Assembly (NCBI RefSeq): GCF_004214795.1
Contig: NZ_CP035928.1
Span: forward strand, 310,001-374,000
Reading direction: 5' to 3'
DNA length: 64,000 nucleotides
From: Malaciobacter pacificus
GTDB lineage: Bacteria > Campylobacterota > Campylobacteria > Campylobacterales > Arcobacteraceae
Within the stretch, counting starts at the first letter, position 1, and each line of letters begins with the position of its first letter. The notes beneath the pieces were generated by a model. That model had not been told where the DNA came from. It saw nothing but the letters and a program-made list of their open reading frames with translations, and searched no databases. A program made the position numbers and the translations under genes. This document shows positions 38,217 through 47,207 of the stretch, piece after piece.

Positions 38217-39023
38217 ATGAGAAAAGTAGTATCAAGTTTTGTAGCTTCAATTGCATTAGTTTCTACGCTAAGTGCAGCTGATTTTTACGCAACAGTTGAC
38301 GGAGAGAAAATTACTAAAGATGATGTTGCTATGGCATTACAAGACCCAAGAATTAATTTTGAGAAATTACCAAAAAATGCTCAAAAAGAAGTTCTAGAAC
38401 AAATTATTAATAGAAAGCTAATTGCAAAAGATGCAATTAAAAATGGAATTGAAAAAGATAAAACATTTGAAAAAGCTATTAATAAAATGAAAGAAGATTT
38501 AGCTTTCCAAATTTGGCAAAAAAATGAATTAGAGAGTTTAAAATTTACAGATTCACAAAAAAAAGATTTTTATGAAAAAAATAAAGATAAGTTTGTACAA
38601 CCAGGTAAATTAAATGCAAGACATATTTTAGTTAAAACTGAAAAAGAAGCAAAAGATATTATTAAGCAATTAGATAAAGCTTCAGATAAAGAAGCAAAAT
38701 TTATTGAGTTAGCAAAAACTAAATCTGAAGGACCAAGCAAGAAAAATGGTGGAGATTTAGGAGAGTTTTCTGAAGCTCAAATGGTTCCAGAGTTTTCAAA
38801 AGGTGCTAAAAGTTTAAATCCAAAATCTTACTCAAAAACTCCAGTTAAAACACAGTTTGGTTACCATGTAATTTATTTAAAAGACAAAAAACCATCTAAA
38901 TCATTATCTTTTAAAGAAGTAGAAGGTAATATTTCACAAATTCTTATCGGAAATGAATATAACAAGAAAGCAAAAGAACTAGCTGATAAACTTAGAAGTA
39001 AAGCTAAGATTGTTATTAAATAA
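38217..39023 (+). CDS. Periplasmic peptidyl-prolyl cis-trans isomerase (PEB4/SurA-like)
   Basis: The 268-residue protein has a signal peptide (cleavage near LSAADF, about residue 21), a helical SurA-type N-terminal chaperone region, and a single parvulin domain (LNARHILVKTEKEA, GGDLGEFSEAQMVPEF, TQFGYHVIYLKDK). It is the layout of Campylobacter PEB4/CBF2, which helps outer-membrane protein folding. It is followed 21 bases later by fba, the same order as in other Campylobacterota. Confidence 0.93.
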   Translation: MRKVVSSFVASIALVSTLSAADFYATVDGEKITKDDVAMALQDPRINFEKLPKNAQKEVLEQIINRKLIAKDAIKNGIEKDKTFEKAINKMKEDLAFQIWQKNELESLKFTDSQKKDFYEKNKDKFVQPGKLNARHILVKTEKEAKDIIKQLDKASDKEAKFIELAKTKSEGPSKKNGGDLGEFSEAQMVPEFSKGAKSLNPKSYSKTPVKTQFGYHVIYLKDKKPSKSLSFKEVEGNISQILIGNEYNKKAKELADKLRSKAKIVIK

Positions 39024-39044
39024 TTAATTACACAAGGAGATAGA

Positions 39045-40112
39045 ATGGGTGCATTAGATGTAGTAAATGCGGGAGTATTAACAGGTAGTGAAGCAAAAAA
39101 ACTTTTTGCTTATGCAAAAGAGAACAACTTTGCTATTCCAGCTGTAAATGTTGTAGGAACTGATTCTATAAATTCAGTTTTAGAAGCAGCAGCTAAAGTA
39201 AATTCACCAATTATTGTTCAGTTTTCAAATGGAGGAGCAGGATTTTATGCTGGAAAAGGTTTAAAATCTTCTGATGCTGCAGTATTAGGTGCAATTAGTG
39301 GAGCTAATCATGTTCATACTATGGCAAAAGCTTATGGGATTCCAGTAGTTTTACACACTGACCATGCTGCAAGAAAACTTTTACCATGGATTGATGGTTT
39401 AATTGAAGCTAGTAGAGAAAACTTCAAAAAGACTGGAAGACCTTTATTTACTTCACATATGTTAGATTTATCAGAAGAGCCATTAGAAGAGAATATTGGA
39501 ACATGTGTTGAGTATTTTAAAACTATGAATGAACTTGATATGATGATTGAAATCGAGTTAGGAATTACTGGTGGAGAAGAGGATGGTGTTGATAACTCTG
39601 ATGTTGATAATGCACTTTTATATACTCAACCAGAAGAAGTATGCTATGCATATGAAGAGTTAAGTAAAGTTAGTGAAAACTTCACTATTGCTGCATCTTT
39701 TGGAAATGTACATGGTGTTTATAAACCAGGAAATGTAGTATTATCTCCAAAAATTTTAGATAACTCACAAAAATTTATTACTGAAAAACACTCAACTGAT
39801 TCAAAACCAGTTGATTTTGTATTCCATGGTGGATCTGGTTCTGAGTTATCAGAAATCAGAGAAGCAATTGATTATGGTGTAATTAAAATGAATATTGATA
39901 CAGATACTCAATGGGCAACTTGGGATGGAGTTAGAGGTTTTGTAGCTAAAAACCATGATTATTTACAAGGTCAAATTGGTAACCCAGAAGGTGAAGATAA
40001 ACCAAATAAATCATACTATGACCCAAGAAAATGGCTAAGAGCTGGTCAAGAGTCTATGATTGCTAGACTTGAAGTAGCATTTTTTGATTTAAATTGCTTA
40101 AATAAAAACTAA
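39045..40112 (+). CDS. fba: Class II fructose-bisphosphate aldolase
   Basis: Zinc-dependent aldolase of glycolysis and gluconeogenesis, 355 residues. Zinc ligands and active-site segments are visible in LHTDHAARKLLPWIDG, the glutamate-rich MIEIELGITGGEEDGVD, ASFGNVHGVYKPGNV and FHGGSGS. It is co-oriented and close to the PEB4-like gene, likely in one transcript, and has its own terminator. Confidence 0.95.
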   Translation: MGALDVVNAGVLTGSEAKKLFAYAKENNFAIPAVNVVGTDSINSVLEAAAKVNSPIIVQFSNGGAGFYAGKGLKSSDAAVLGAISGANHVHTMAKAYGIPVVLHTDHAARKLLPWIDGLIEASRENFKKTGRPLFTSHMLDLSEEPLEENIGTCVEYFKTMNELDMMIEIELGITGGEEDGVDNSDVDNALLYTQPEEVCYAYEELSKVSENFTIAASFGNVHGVYKPGNVVLSPKILDNSQKFITEKHSTDSKPVDFVFHGGSGSELSEIREAIDYGVIKMNIDTDTQWATWDGVRGFVAKNHDYLQGQIGNPEGEDKPNKSYYDPRKWLRAGQESMIARLEVAFFDLNCLNKN

Positions 40113-40119
40113 TTAATTT

Positions 40120-40146
40120 ATAAAACTAGCTTATAGCTAGTTTTAT
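40120..40146 (+). terminator. Terminator after fba
   Basis: ATAAAACTAGCT and AGCTAGTTTTAT form a 12-bp stem with a 3-base loop just after the fba stop; the T-rich arm ends the structure. Confidence 0.7.
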
Positions 40147-40196
40147 AACACTGCTTTCAATTTAAAATTATATAATATCCCTAAAGGATTAAGTTT

Positions 40197-41630
40197 ATGA
40201 ATATAGTTTTAAATAAAGAAAAAATAGAGAATATTAACTCAGATTTAGAGTTAGTACTAATAAAAAATAAAAAAAATTTAAATTCTAAGATTAAAAAAGT
40301 TTTAGATGAAATAAACTTTTTTAGTTCAGCATATAATTGTTTTGCATCTCAAAATGAAAAAAAACTTTACATATATGTGAATGATAAATCAAATGAAACA
40401 TTTAAAATAGCATTTAGTAAAGCTTTAAATAGCGTTAAATCATATAATATTGATTCTATAAAATTAGATATTGTTCAATTGAAAAAAGAATTAAAAATTA
40501 ATAATATCGTAGAGGGCATATTATTAGGAACATATACTTTTAACAAGTATTTAAATGATAAAAAGAAAAATGATATTAAGATAATTATTTCTACATACAA
40601 TTCTATTACAAAATATGAAGATTTAAAGAAGAAGTTAGCATACTCTTTATCTTTAAGTAATAGTGTAAATTATGTAAGAGATATAGTAAATAGTGCCCCT
40701 GAAGATTATTATCCTAAAGTTATGGCTAGTGATGCTTTAAAAATTGCAGAAGATTCTAAGATTAATTGTGAAGTTTATGGTGAAGACTATCTTCAAGAAG
40801 TTGGAATGAATGCTATGTATAGTGTTGGAAAAGCTTCAAGACATGAATCTCAGTTAATACATCTTTCTTATAAACCTAAAAAGCCTAAGGCAAAAATAGT
40901 TTTAGTAGGAAAAGGACTTACATACGATACGGGAGGACTTAGTCTAAAAAGAGGCGAAGGTATGATTTCTATGAAGTGTGATAAAGGTGGGGCTAGTGCT
41001 TTATTAGGTGTGATGAAGTTTTTAAGTGAAAATGATGTAGACATTGAAGTTCACTCTATTTTAGGTGCTGTTGAGAATATGATAGGTGGAGATGCTTATA
41101 AACCTGATGATGTACTTAAAACTTATAGTGGAAAAACTGTTGAAGTTACTAATACAGATGCTGAAGGAAGATTGGTACTTGCTGATTGTTTAACTTATGC
41201 ACAAAAGAATATAAAAGATATTGATTATATTTTTGATTTTGCAACATTAACAGGAGCTAGTATTGGAGCTTTTGGAGGATATACGACGGCTGTAATGGGA
41301 TATAATGAAAAGATTAAAAAATTAATTACTAAAGCTTCAAATAAATCAGGAGAGTTAGTTGGATTTTTACCTTTCAATCAATTTATGGAAAATAAATTAA
41401 AAAGTTCAATTGCAGATATGACAAATACAAGTTCAAATAAAAATGGGGGAGCAATAACAGCAAGTTTGTTTTTATCTAACTTTATTGAAAAAGAAAATAA
41501 AAATAAATGGTTACATTTTGATATAGCAGGTCCTTCATATAGAAAAGAGACATGGGGATATAATCCTTATGGTGCAACAGGATGTGCAGTGAGATTAGTT
41601 GTTAGATTCTTAGAAAATATAAATAAATAA
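40197..41630 (+). CDS. pepA: Leucyl aminopeptidase (M17 family)
   Basis: The 477-residue protein has the conserved C-terminal catalytic domain: GKGLTYDTGGLSLKRGEGM, MKCDKGGASALLG and NTDAEGRLVLADCL, with the lysine, aspartates and glutamate that bind two metal ions. The N-terminal part is poorly conserved, as usual for the family. It removes N-terminal residues from peptides in the cytosol. It precedes the broken chemoreceptor gene. Confidence 0.94.
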   Translation: MNIVLNKEKIENINSDLELVLIKNKKNLNSKIKKVLDEINFFSSAYNCFASQNEKKLYIYVNDKSNETFKIAFSKALNSVKSYNIDSIKLDIVQLKKELKINNIVEGILLGTYTFNKYLNDKKKNDIKIIISTYNSITKYEDLKKKLAYSLSLSNSVNYVRDIVNSAPEDYYPKVMASDALKIAEDSKINCEVYGEDYLQEVGMNAMYSVGKASRHESQLIHLSYKPKKPKAKIVLVGKGLTYDTGGLSLKRGEGMISMKCDKGGASALLGVMKFLSENDVDIEVHSILGAVENMIGGDAYKPDDVLKTYSGKTVEVTNTDAEGRLVLADCLTYAQKNIKDIDYIFDFATLTGASIGAFGGYTTAVMGYNEKIKKLITKASNKSGELVGFLPFNQFMENKLKSSIADMTNTSSNKNGGAITASLFLSNFIEKENKNKWLHFDIAGPSYRKETWGYNPYGATGCAVRLVVRFLENINK

Positions 41631-41738
41631 CAAATTAATAATTTGAAGATTACACTTTGATTACAAAAAAAATAAGCTAATTTTGATTTTATAAATATTC
41701 TAATATATTTCCATTAATTAATCATTTTAAGGGAATAT

Positions 41739-42902
41739 ATGAATAGTTTAAAATTAAAAAATAAGATTTTTTTTGTACTCTTACTACCTCTAATAAGTAT
41801 CTGTATATTATCAATCTTAATTATTTTTGAGAATATTGAACAACAAAATAAGATAAAGGAAACTAGTTCTTATTTAAAAATATCTCAAGCAGTTTCATCT
41901 TTAATTTACCAGTTTCAAATTGAGAGGAACATATCAAATAAATATTTAAATTCTTATGGAGAAAGATATAAAAAGAATTTATTAGCCCAAGTTGAAAACA
42001 CAATTAATACTGAAATTGAATTAGAAAATAGCTTTAAAGAGTTTGATAATGATAAAAGTTTTATAAAAGAGTATAAACAAAAAAAAGAAGAGTTAAAAGT
42101 TTTAAGGGATGATGTTTTATCTTTAAGAGTTGATGAATCAACTTTATTAAATTTTTATGATGAAAAAATTAAAAATCTTTTTCTGTTTTTAGACGAATTA
42201 ATACTTCATTCAACTGACTCAAAAATATCAAAATTAATCCAATCTTATGTAGCCTTATCTAATTTAATTGATAAATCATTTAAAGAAAAGCAGTAACTTG
42301 AAGAGATTTTTTCAATAGGAAAAATACAAATTGAAGATTATTATAATATTGGTTCTTTATTATCATCTCAAAAAACCTATATTGATATCTTTGAAAAAAA
42401 TAGTACAGATGATATTTTAAAAATTTACAATGAATTCAAACTTAGTGATTCTTATAAACAAATTGAAAAATACAGAGAGATTCTATTATATAAAAATCAA
42501 AAAGATAATCTTTTATTAGCAATGAAAGGTGAAGCTGGTTATGGTGGATTAATTCATGATTTTAAGAATTATATATTAAGAGGAGATAGTAATTATTTAA
42601 CATCATTACAGCAAAAACACACAAATATTTTAAGAACAATTAGAAAATATAAAAGATTAAAAAATGTTACAAAAGAAGAGAAAAAGCATTTAAAAATAGT
42701 TCAAAGAGTATTTGATAAATATCTTTTAGCAAGTGATGAAATAGCTCAATATAAGCAAGAAGGCTTATCAATATTAGAGATTGATGAGAAAGTTAAAATA
42801 GATGATACAAAAGCTTTAGAAACATTAGATAAATTATCAAAAACAATCTATGGAACATCTTTATCACAATGGAGTAATATCTCTACTTTAAGAATTGAAG
42901 AG
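41739..42902 (+). pseudogene. Chemoreceptor 5' part with NIT sensor domain, interrupted by TAA and IS
   Basis: This is the N-terminal half of a chemoreceptor: a membrane helix at residues 10-29, then a helical NIT (nitrate/nitrite-sensing type) domain. An in-frame TAA at 42294-42296 stops the frame after 185 residues, between KEKQ and LEEIF; reading continues in the same frame beyond it with family-like sequence (MKGEAGYGGLIHDFKNYILRG). A single base change from CAA would explain the stop. The NIT domain ends at LRIEE, exactly where the IS element begins. The second membrane helix and HAMP are missing. Confidence 0.85.
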
Positions 42903-42927
42903 TGGAGTGGTAACATAAATTCAGACA
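42903..42927 (+). repeat. Left terminal inverted repeat of the IS3 element
   Basis: Starts TGGAGTGGTAACATAAATTC and pairs with the right end at 22 of 25 positions. Confidence 0.9.
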
Positions 42928-42976
42928 AAGAATTTTAGAGATTCTGCGTTAAAATAAAAAATGAATAAGGGTTACC

Positions 42977-43273
42977 ATGAGAAAATATAGTCAAGAGTTT
43001 AAAGACTCAACAGTACAATTAATTATTAACAATAATGAAAATGTAAAAGATATAGCAAAAGATTTAGATTTAAATCCAAAAACATTATATGCATGGGTTA
43101 CTGCATATAAAAAAGAACATAATATTCCAATGAGGAATATTGAAATAAAAAGTACACTCAAAGAGAGTGAAGCTGAAGAGCTTAAACGCTTACGTAAAGA
43201 GAATAAGATTTTAAAGCAAGAAAGGGATATATTAAAAAAAGCAACAGCATACTTCGCAAAAGAAACTCTATAA
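42977..43273 (+). CDS. IS3-family transposase OrfA
   Basis: The 98-residue protein has an N-terminal helix-turn-helix of the HTH_Tnp_1 type (RKYSQEFKDSTVQLI, then LNPKTLYAWV) and a C-terminal leucine-zipper-like segment LKRLRKENKILKQERDILKKA. It binds the IS ends and acts as a regulator. The run of seven A at 43234-43240 (codons TTA AAA AAA G) is the expected site for a -1 ribosomal frameshift that fuses it to OrfB. Confidence 0.9.
   Translation: MRKYSQEFKDSTVQLIINNNENVKDIAKDLDLNPKTLYAWVTAYKKEHNIPMRNIEIKSTLKESEAEELKRLRKENKILKQERDILKKATAYFAKETL
43234..43240 (+). promoter_or_regulatory. Programmed -1 frameshift site (A7G)
   Basis: Heptamer A-AAA-AAA in the OrfA frame followed by G. After a -1 slip the frame stays open through SILRKRNSIKYAWIQKHTK and into OrfB, giving the OrfAB transposase that is typical of the IS3 family. 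Confidence 0.75.
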
Positions 43274-43320
43274 AGTATGCCTGGATACAAAAACATACAA
43301 AGAGTTTCAATATCAATAAA

Positions 43321-44151
43321 ATGTGTAAAATTCTAAAAGTAAATAGAGCTTCATATTATCATTGGGTAAAAGCTGGTTGTATTGTAAAAAAAGTAGATAT
43401 TCAACTTAATGAACTTGTAAAATCTATATTTGTTTTTGGTAGAAATAATTATGGCAGTAGAAGAATTCAAGATAAACTAAAAGAACTCTATGGGCTTATT
43501 GTATCAAGAAGACGTATTTCTACTATTATGAAAGATTTGAATCTAAAAGTGAATATTAAAAGAAGATATAAAAATACTACAGATTCAAATCATAATCTAC
43601 CAATAGCACCAAATATTTTAAATAGAGATTTTTATGCTTCAAATCCTAATGAGAAATATGTTGGTGATATTACTTATATTCCTACTGGAGAGGGATGGTT
43701 GTATCTTGCAACTGTAATTGATTTATATTCAAGAAAAGTTGTTGGATGGTCTATTGATGATAGTATGAAAGTATCACTTGTAAATGATGCTTTAGATATG
43801 GCAATTAAACATAGAAATCCACCTAAAGGACTTATTTGGCATACAGATCGAGGAAGTCAATATGCTTCTTATAGTCATAAAGATTTATTGCAAAAATATG
43901 GAATAATTCAAAGTATGAGTAGGAAAGGAAATTGTTGGGATAATGCAGTAGCAGAGAGTTTTTTTAAATCATTAAAAAATGAGTTAATTTATCAGAAATA
44001 TTTCTATACTAAAAAACAAGCAAAACAAGAGATTTTTGAGTATATTGAGTTTTATTATAATAGAACAAGATCACATAGTTATCTTGGAAATTTATCACCT
44101 GTTAGATTTGAAGAAATCAATTTGATGTTACAAAATGAAATAGCTGCATAG
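43321..44151 (+). CDS. IS3-family transposase OrfB (DDE catalytic part)
   Basis: The 276 residues given start at an internal ATG, but the real product is most likely OrfAB made by -1 frameshifting at 43234-43240. The N-terminal part is the HTH_21 region (NNYGSRRIQDKLKE), the integrase core follows with catalytic D in YVGDITYIP, D in WHTDRGSQYAS and E in NAVAESFFKSLK. The C-terminus has the conserved YYNRTRSHSYLGNLSPVRFE. No internal stop is seen. Confidence 0.92.
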   Translation: MCKILKVNRASYYHWVKAGCIVKKVDIQLNELVKSIFVFGRNNYGSRRIQDKLKELYGLIVSRRRISTIMKDLNLKVNIKRRYKNTTDSNHNLPIAPNILNRDFYASNPNEKYVGDITYIPTGEGWLYLATVIDLYSRKVVGWSIDDSMKVSLVNDALDMAIKHRNPPKGLIWHTDRGSQYASYSHKDLLQKYGIIQSMSRKGNCWDNAVAESFFKSLKNELIYQKYFYTKKQAKQEIFEYIEFYYNRTRSHSYLGNLSPVRFEEINLMLQNEIAA

Positions 44152-44164
44152 AATTATAAAAAAA

Positions 44165-45550
44165 GTGTCTTATTTTAAGTTACCACTCCAATCTGAAGTT
44201 GAAGCTTTAAGAGGTATTATTAATAAAATGATTGATAGAACTAAATTAAAACTTGAAAATATCAACCTATTACTTAACAACTATACTTCTAATAACTATA
44301 CTTTTGAATTAAATGACATTCAAAAGAAAGGCATGTACGGTGACTTTGGTATTGTTTATAATTCAACTACACTATTAGCTCAAACAACATCTCAATTAAT
44401 AGCTATGATTACAAATGCAGGTAAAGAGTTAAATGATAACACAACTACACTAGCAACATCATCATATAATTTATCAATTGCAGCTAACCAACAAGCTTCA
44501 TCATTAGAGCAAACTGCTGCATCACTTGAAGAGATAACTAATAACCTTAAAAATAATAGTCACAGTATTAATAAAATGAGTAACATTGCAGATGAGTTAA
44601 ATATCTCTTCTCAAAATGGAGCAAATCTAGCAAATCAGACTTCTGATTCTATGAGTGAAATAAATGATAAAGTATTAGCTATTAGTGAAGCGATTGCAAT
44701 AATAGATAAAATAGCATTTCAAACAAATATTTTATCACTAAATGCAGCTGTTGAAGCAGCAACTGCTGGTGAAGCTGGCAAAGGATTTGCTGTTGTTGCT
44801 GCTGAAGTTAGAAATTTAGCTTCAAGAAGTGCTGATGCTGCAAATGAGATTAAACTTTTAGTAAGTGATGCAACATCAAAAGCAAATGAAGGTAAAAATA
44901 TTGCCAATAATATGATTGAAGGATATAAGACTTTAAGTTCTAAAATTTCTGAAACAAAAGAGATTATAGATGAGGTTACACACTTTAGTAAAGAGCAAGA
45001 AGAGGGTATTATTCAAATTAATCAAACAATAAACCAATTAGACCAGGCTACACAAAATAATGCATCAACTGCTAATGAAATTGATACTTTATCTAATCAA
45101 GTTGCTAAATTATCACATAGATTACTTCAAATTACTTCAAAGGCAAATATAAAAGATATCTATTATGAAATGGTTAATGATATTGACTTCTTAAATCAAG
45201 TTTCTAAATATAAAAATGACCATATTAATTTTAAAAAGAACAATTATAAAGTCTTAGATAGTTATGAGAATTCAACAGTTGTTGATTGTAAGTCTTGTAA
45301 TATGGGTAAATGGATTATATCTTGTGAAAATAATCATAATTACTTTACTAAAACAAAATATTGGGATGAGTTAAAACAAAGTCATCAGTTAGTTCATAAT
45401 GAGGTTCAAAACTATATATCAAGCAATCATAAAAAAGTTGATAATTCAAAACTAAAAGTTATAGCTAAAGATATTGAAAGCTATACTTTTGAAGTTTTTG
45501 ATAAATTAGATAAAGTTGTATTATTAAACTCTAAAAATAAGTTAAATTAA
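44165..45550 (+). pseudogene. Chemoreceptor 3' part: signalling domain and CZB zinc-binding domain
   Basis: The frame opens at a GTG inside the IS right end and runs for 461 residues without a membrane helix. It holds the linker of a chemoreceptor (EVEALRGIINKMIDRTKL), the signalling hairpin with [19 protein letters not shown], and a C-terminal CZB domain (HINF..., CKSCNMGKWI, HQLVHNEV) that binds zinc. The part after the IS is out of phase with the part before it by one base. It could be made as a soluble receptor from an IS-borne promoter, so it may not be fully dead. Confidence 0.8.
44166..44190 (-). repeat. Right terminal inverted repeat of the IS3 element
   Basis: On the minus strand it reads TGGAGTGGTAACTTAAAATA at its outer end and matches the left repeat at 22 of 25 positions. 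Confidence 0.9.
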
Positions 45551-46446
45551 AATTTTTTTTCGTATGAGGGATATAAGTTAATTATACTTCTCTCATACTC
45601 TTGTGTAAATAATGAATAGTTTTTAAACTCATTAGGAACATCTAAAGAGAGTATCTCAAAAGTATCTAAACCTTCTTCTACAGAGTTTTTTAATCTATTA
45701 TCTAAGAAAGTTAAATAATTAATATTTTCATCAATTACATTTTTTGAGTAAGCCACTGCTCCATGACCTGGAACTAATGTTTTAAAATCAAATTTTTTTA
45801 ATTTTTCTAATGTTTTTATCCATTTTTGTAAATCAGCATGGGGAGTTGCTAGAGCTCTTTGATTAAATATTAAATCTGATGTATATAAAGTTTTTGTATT
45901 TTTATCAAAAATTACAACATCACTTTTTGTATGTCCATCATATAAATAAACCTCTAGTTCATAGTTATTAAGTTTTAAAGTACCTTCTTTTAATACTTTA
46001 TTTGGAGATAATGATTTTGTAGTATAAGCAGTATCTTCTATTAAGTTTGCCATATTACTTACATACAATTCTCCATGGCTTTTTATTTCATTTAGTGTAT
46101 AAGTTGTACCATAAATATTTACATTTTTAAATACATAATTACCCAAGAAGTGATCAGGGTGATGATGTGTATTTATTACATATTTTATGGGTTTATTCGT
46201 AATTGTTTTAATCTTTTCTTTTAATTGCTTTGCATACTCTACAGTAGAACCTGTATCAATAAGAATAACACTATCTTTAGTTATAATAAATGCACTATTA
46301 GAGATGTCCCCACCATTTGAAGGTGAGAAATACTCTTTTTTACCTTCAAAGTAGTAGCTGTTTTCAGATACTTTTATAGGTTTTAAATCAAATTCAAAAG
46401 CAAAACCACAAACAGTTAGTGTTGTAAGTGATATTAACTTTTTCAT
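45547..46446 (-). CDS. Quinoprotein relay zinc metallohydrolase (MBL fold)
   Basis: The 299-residue protein has a signal peptide and a metallo-beta-lactamase fold with NTHHHPDHFLGN (zinc ligands), a later GHGAVA and LYDGHTKSDVVIFD. It lies in the order SoxYZ-like carrier then hydrolase next to a PQQ dehydrogenase system, which is the layout of the 'quinoprotein relay system' hydrolases related to SoxH. The reaction is not established. It shares one base with the upstream gene (TAATG) and ends 4 bases inside the chemoreceptor remnant. It is last of four genes driven by a PQQ-type promoter. Confidence 0.82.
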   Translation of the reverse strand: MKKLISLTTLTVCGFAFEFDLKPIKVSENSYYFEGKKEYFSPSNGGDISNSAFIITKDSVILIDTGSTVEYAKQLKEKIKTITNKPIKYVINTHHHPDHFLGNYVFKNVNIYGTTYTLNEIKSHGELYVSNMANLIEDTAYTTKSLSPNKVLKEGTLKLNNYELEVYLYDGHTKSDVVIFDKNTKTLYTSDLIFNQRALATPHADLQKWIKTLEKLKKFDFKTLVPGHGAVAYSKNVIDENINYLTFLDNRLKNSVEEGLDTFEILSLDVPNEFKNYSLFTQEYERSIINLYPSYEKKF

Positions 46447-47180
46447 TAGAATTTCAACTCAAAACTATTTGCATCATTATCTTTAAAAAGAATATTTAAA
46501 TTAGTGTATTTATTTTTCGTTTCGAAGATAAATCTAGGGTTTTCACTAATTGCAGGAGTTAATTTAATCTCATCAATTAAACTATTTCCATCTTTAATTA
46601 AGATCGTATCAACAAAGAATTTTGTATTACCAAATATTAGACCAGTTTCCATTGGATGAAAAACAGAAGCTTTAATTCTAGTAATACCTTTTTTATCAAA
46701 AACTTGACCTTTTGTTTGTCCTAAGAATTTAGAAAATTCGCTATTTTGTGATGCTTGAGAAGAGATGTCACATCCTCCTCCATTACTATGAATGTTCGCA
46801 CTTCCAACATGCCATAATCCACTTGAGTCTTGAACTAAAGCTCTTAATGGTGTTTCTTGAGCTACTTTTATATTTGATGAAAAAATAGGAAGTAGTTTAG
46901 TTGTTGGCATATCAACAATTTGAGCAATTGGATTTAAATCTGCAAAAATAATAAGTCTTTTGGCATCTTTAATTTTTGTTGCATCAACATAAATTGGAAC
47001 TTGAACAGGATTGTCTGCAAAACTAGGAACTTTAATTGTGATATTTTTATCATCAAAGATATATTCCTCTTCACCAATTATGGATTTTACTAAGTCGTCA
47101 AATGTTGGAGATATAATTGGATTTTTAGCACTTGCGGTAGTTGCTAAAAATACTAGGATGAAGAAGAATATATGTTTCAT
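46446..47180 (-). CDS. Quinoprotein dehydrogenase-associated SoxYZ-like carrier protein
   Basis: The 244-residue exported protein joins a SoxY-like domain (residues about 25-150, with the cysteine in NGGGCDISSQ) and a SoxZ-like domain (from about IKASVFHPMETGLIFG). In Sox sulfur oxidation the pair carries sulfur intermediates; the fused form found beside PQQ dehydrogenases has been proposed to shuttle an unknown group with the adjacent hydrolase. The signal peptide is at residues 1-18. It overlaps the hydrolase by one base. Confidence 0.82.
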   Translation of the reverse strand: MKHIFFFILVFLATTASAKNPIISPTFDDLVKSIIGEEEYIFDDKNITIKVPSFADNPVQVPIYVDATKIKDAKRLIIFADLNPIAQIVDMPTTKLLPIFSSNIKVAQETPLRALVQDSSGLWHVGSANIHSNGGGCDISSQASQNSEFSKFLGQTKGQVFDKKGITRIKASVFHPMETGLIFGNTKFFVDTILIKDGNSLIDEIKLTPAISENPRFIFETKNKYTNLNILFKDNDANSFELKF

Positions 47181-47207
47181 GATAAATCCTTTAAATTTAT
47201 TTATTTT

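Larger units (their letters stand above)
42903..44190 (+). mobile_element. IS3-family insertion sequence, 1288 bp, complete
   Basis: The element is bounded by 25-bp terminal inverted repeats that begin TGGAGTGGTAAC and match at 22 of 25 positions (42903-42927 and 44166-44190). It encodes OrfA with a helix-turn-helix and leucine-zipper, and OrfB with an rve-type DDE core, in overlapping frames 0 and -1. No 3- or 4-bp target duplication flanks it (GAG on the left, ATC on the right). Both frames look intact, so it may still be active. Only this copy is in the window. Confidence 0.92.

Noticed and set aside
42977-44151. Apparent frameshift mutation between the two transposase frames
   Set aside because: The A7G heptamer and the open -1 frame show the programmed frameshift that is normal for IS3-family elements.
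42891-44202. Target-site duplication around the IS3 element
   Set aside because: The bases outside the terminal repeats (GAG and ATC) do not match at 3 or 4 bp, and shifting the ends by one base does not create a match.
44719-44907. Open frames on the reverse strand of chemoreceptor signalling domains (also at 53650-53958)
   Set aside because: They are mirror frames of the highly conserved alanine-rich signalling tip and appear in each such gene.
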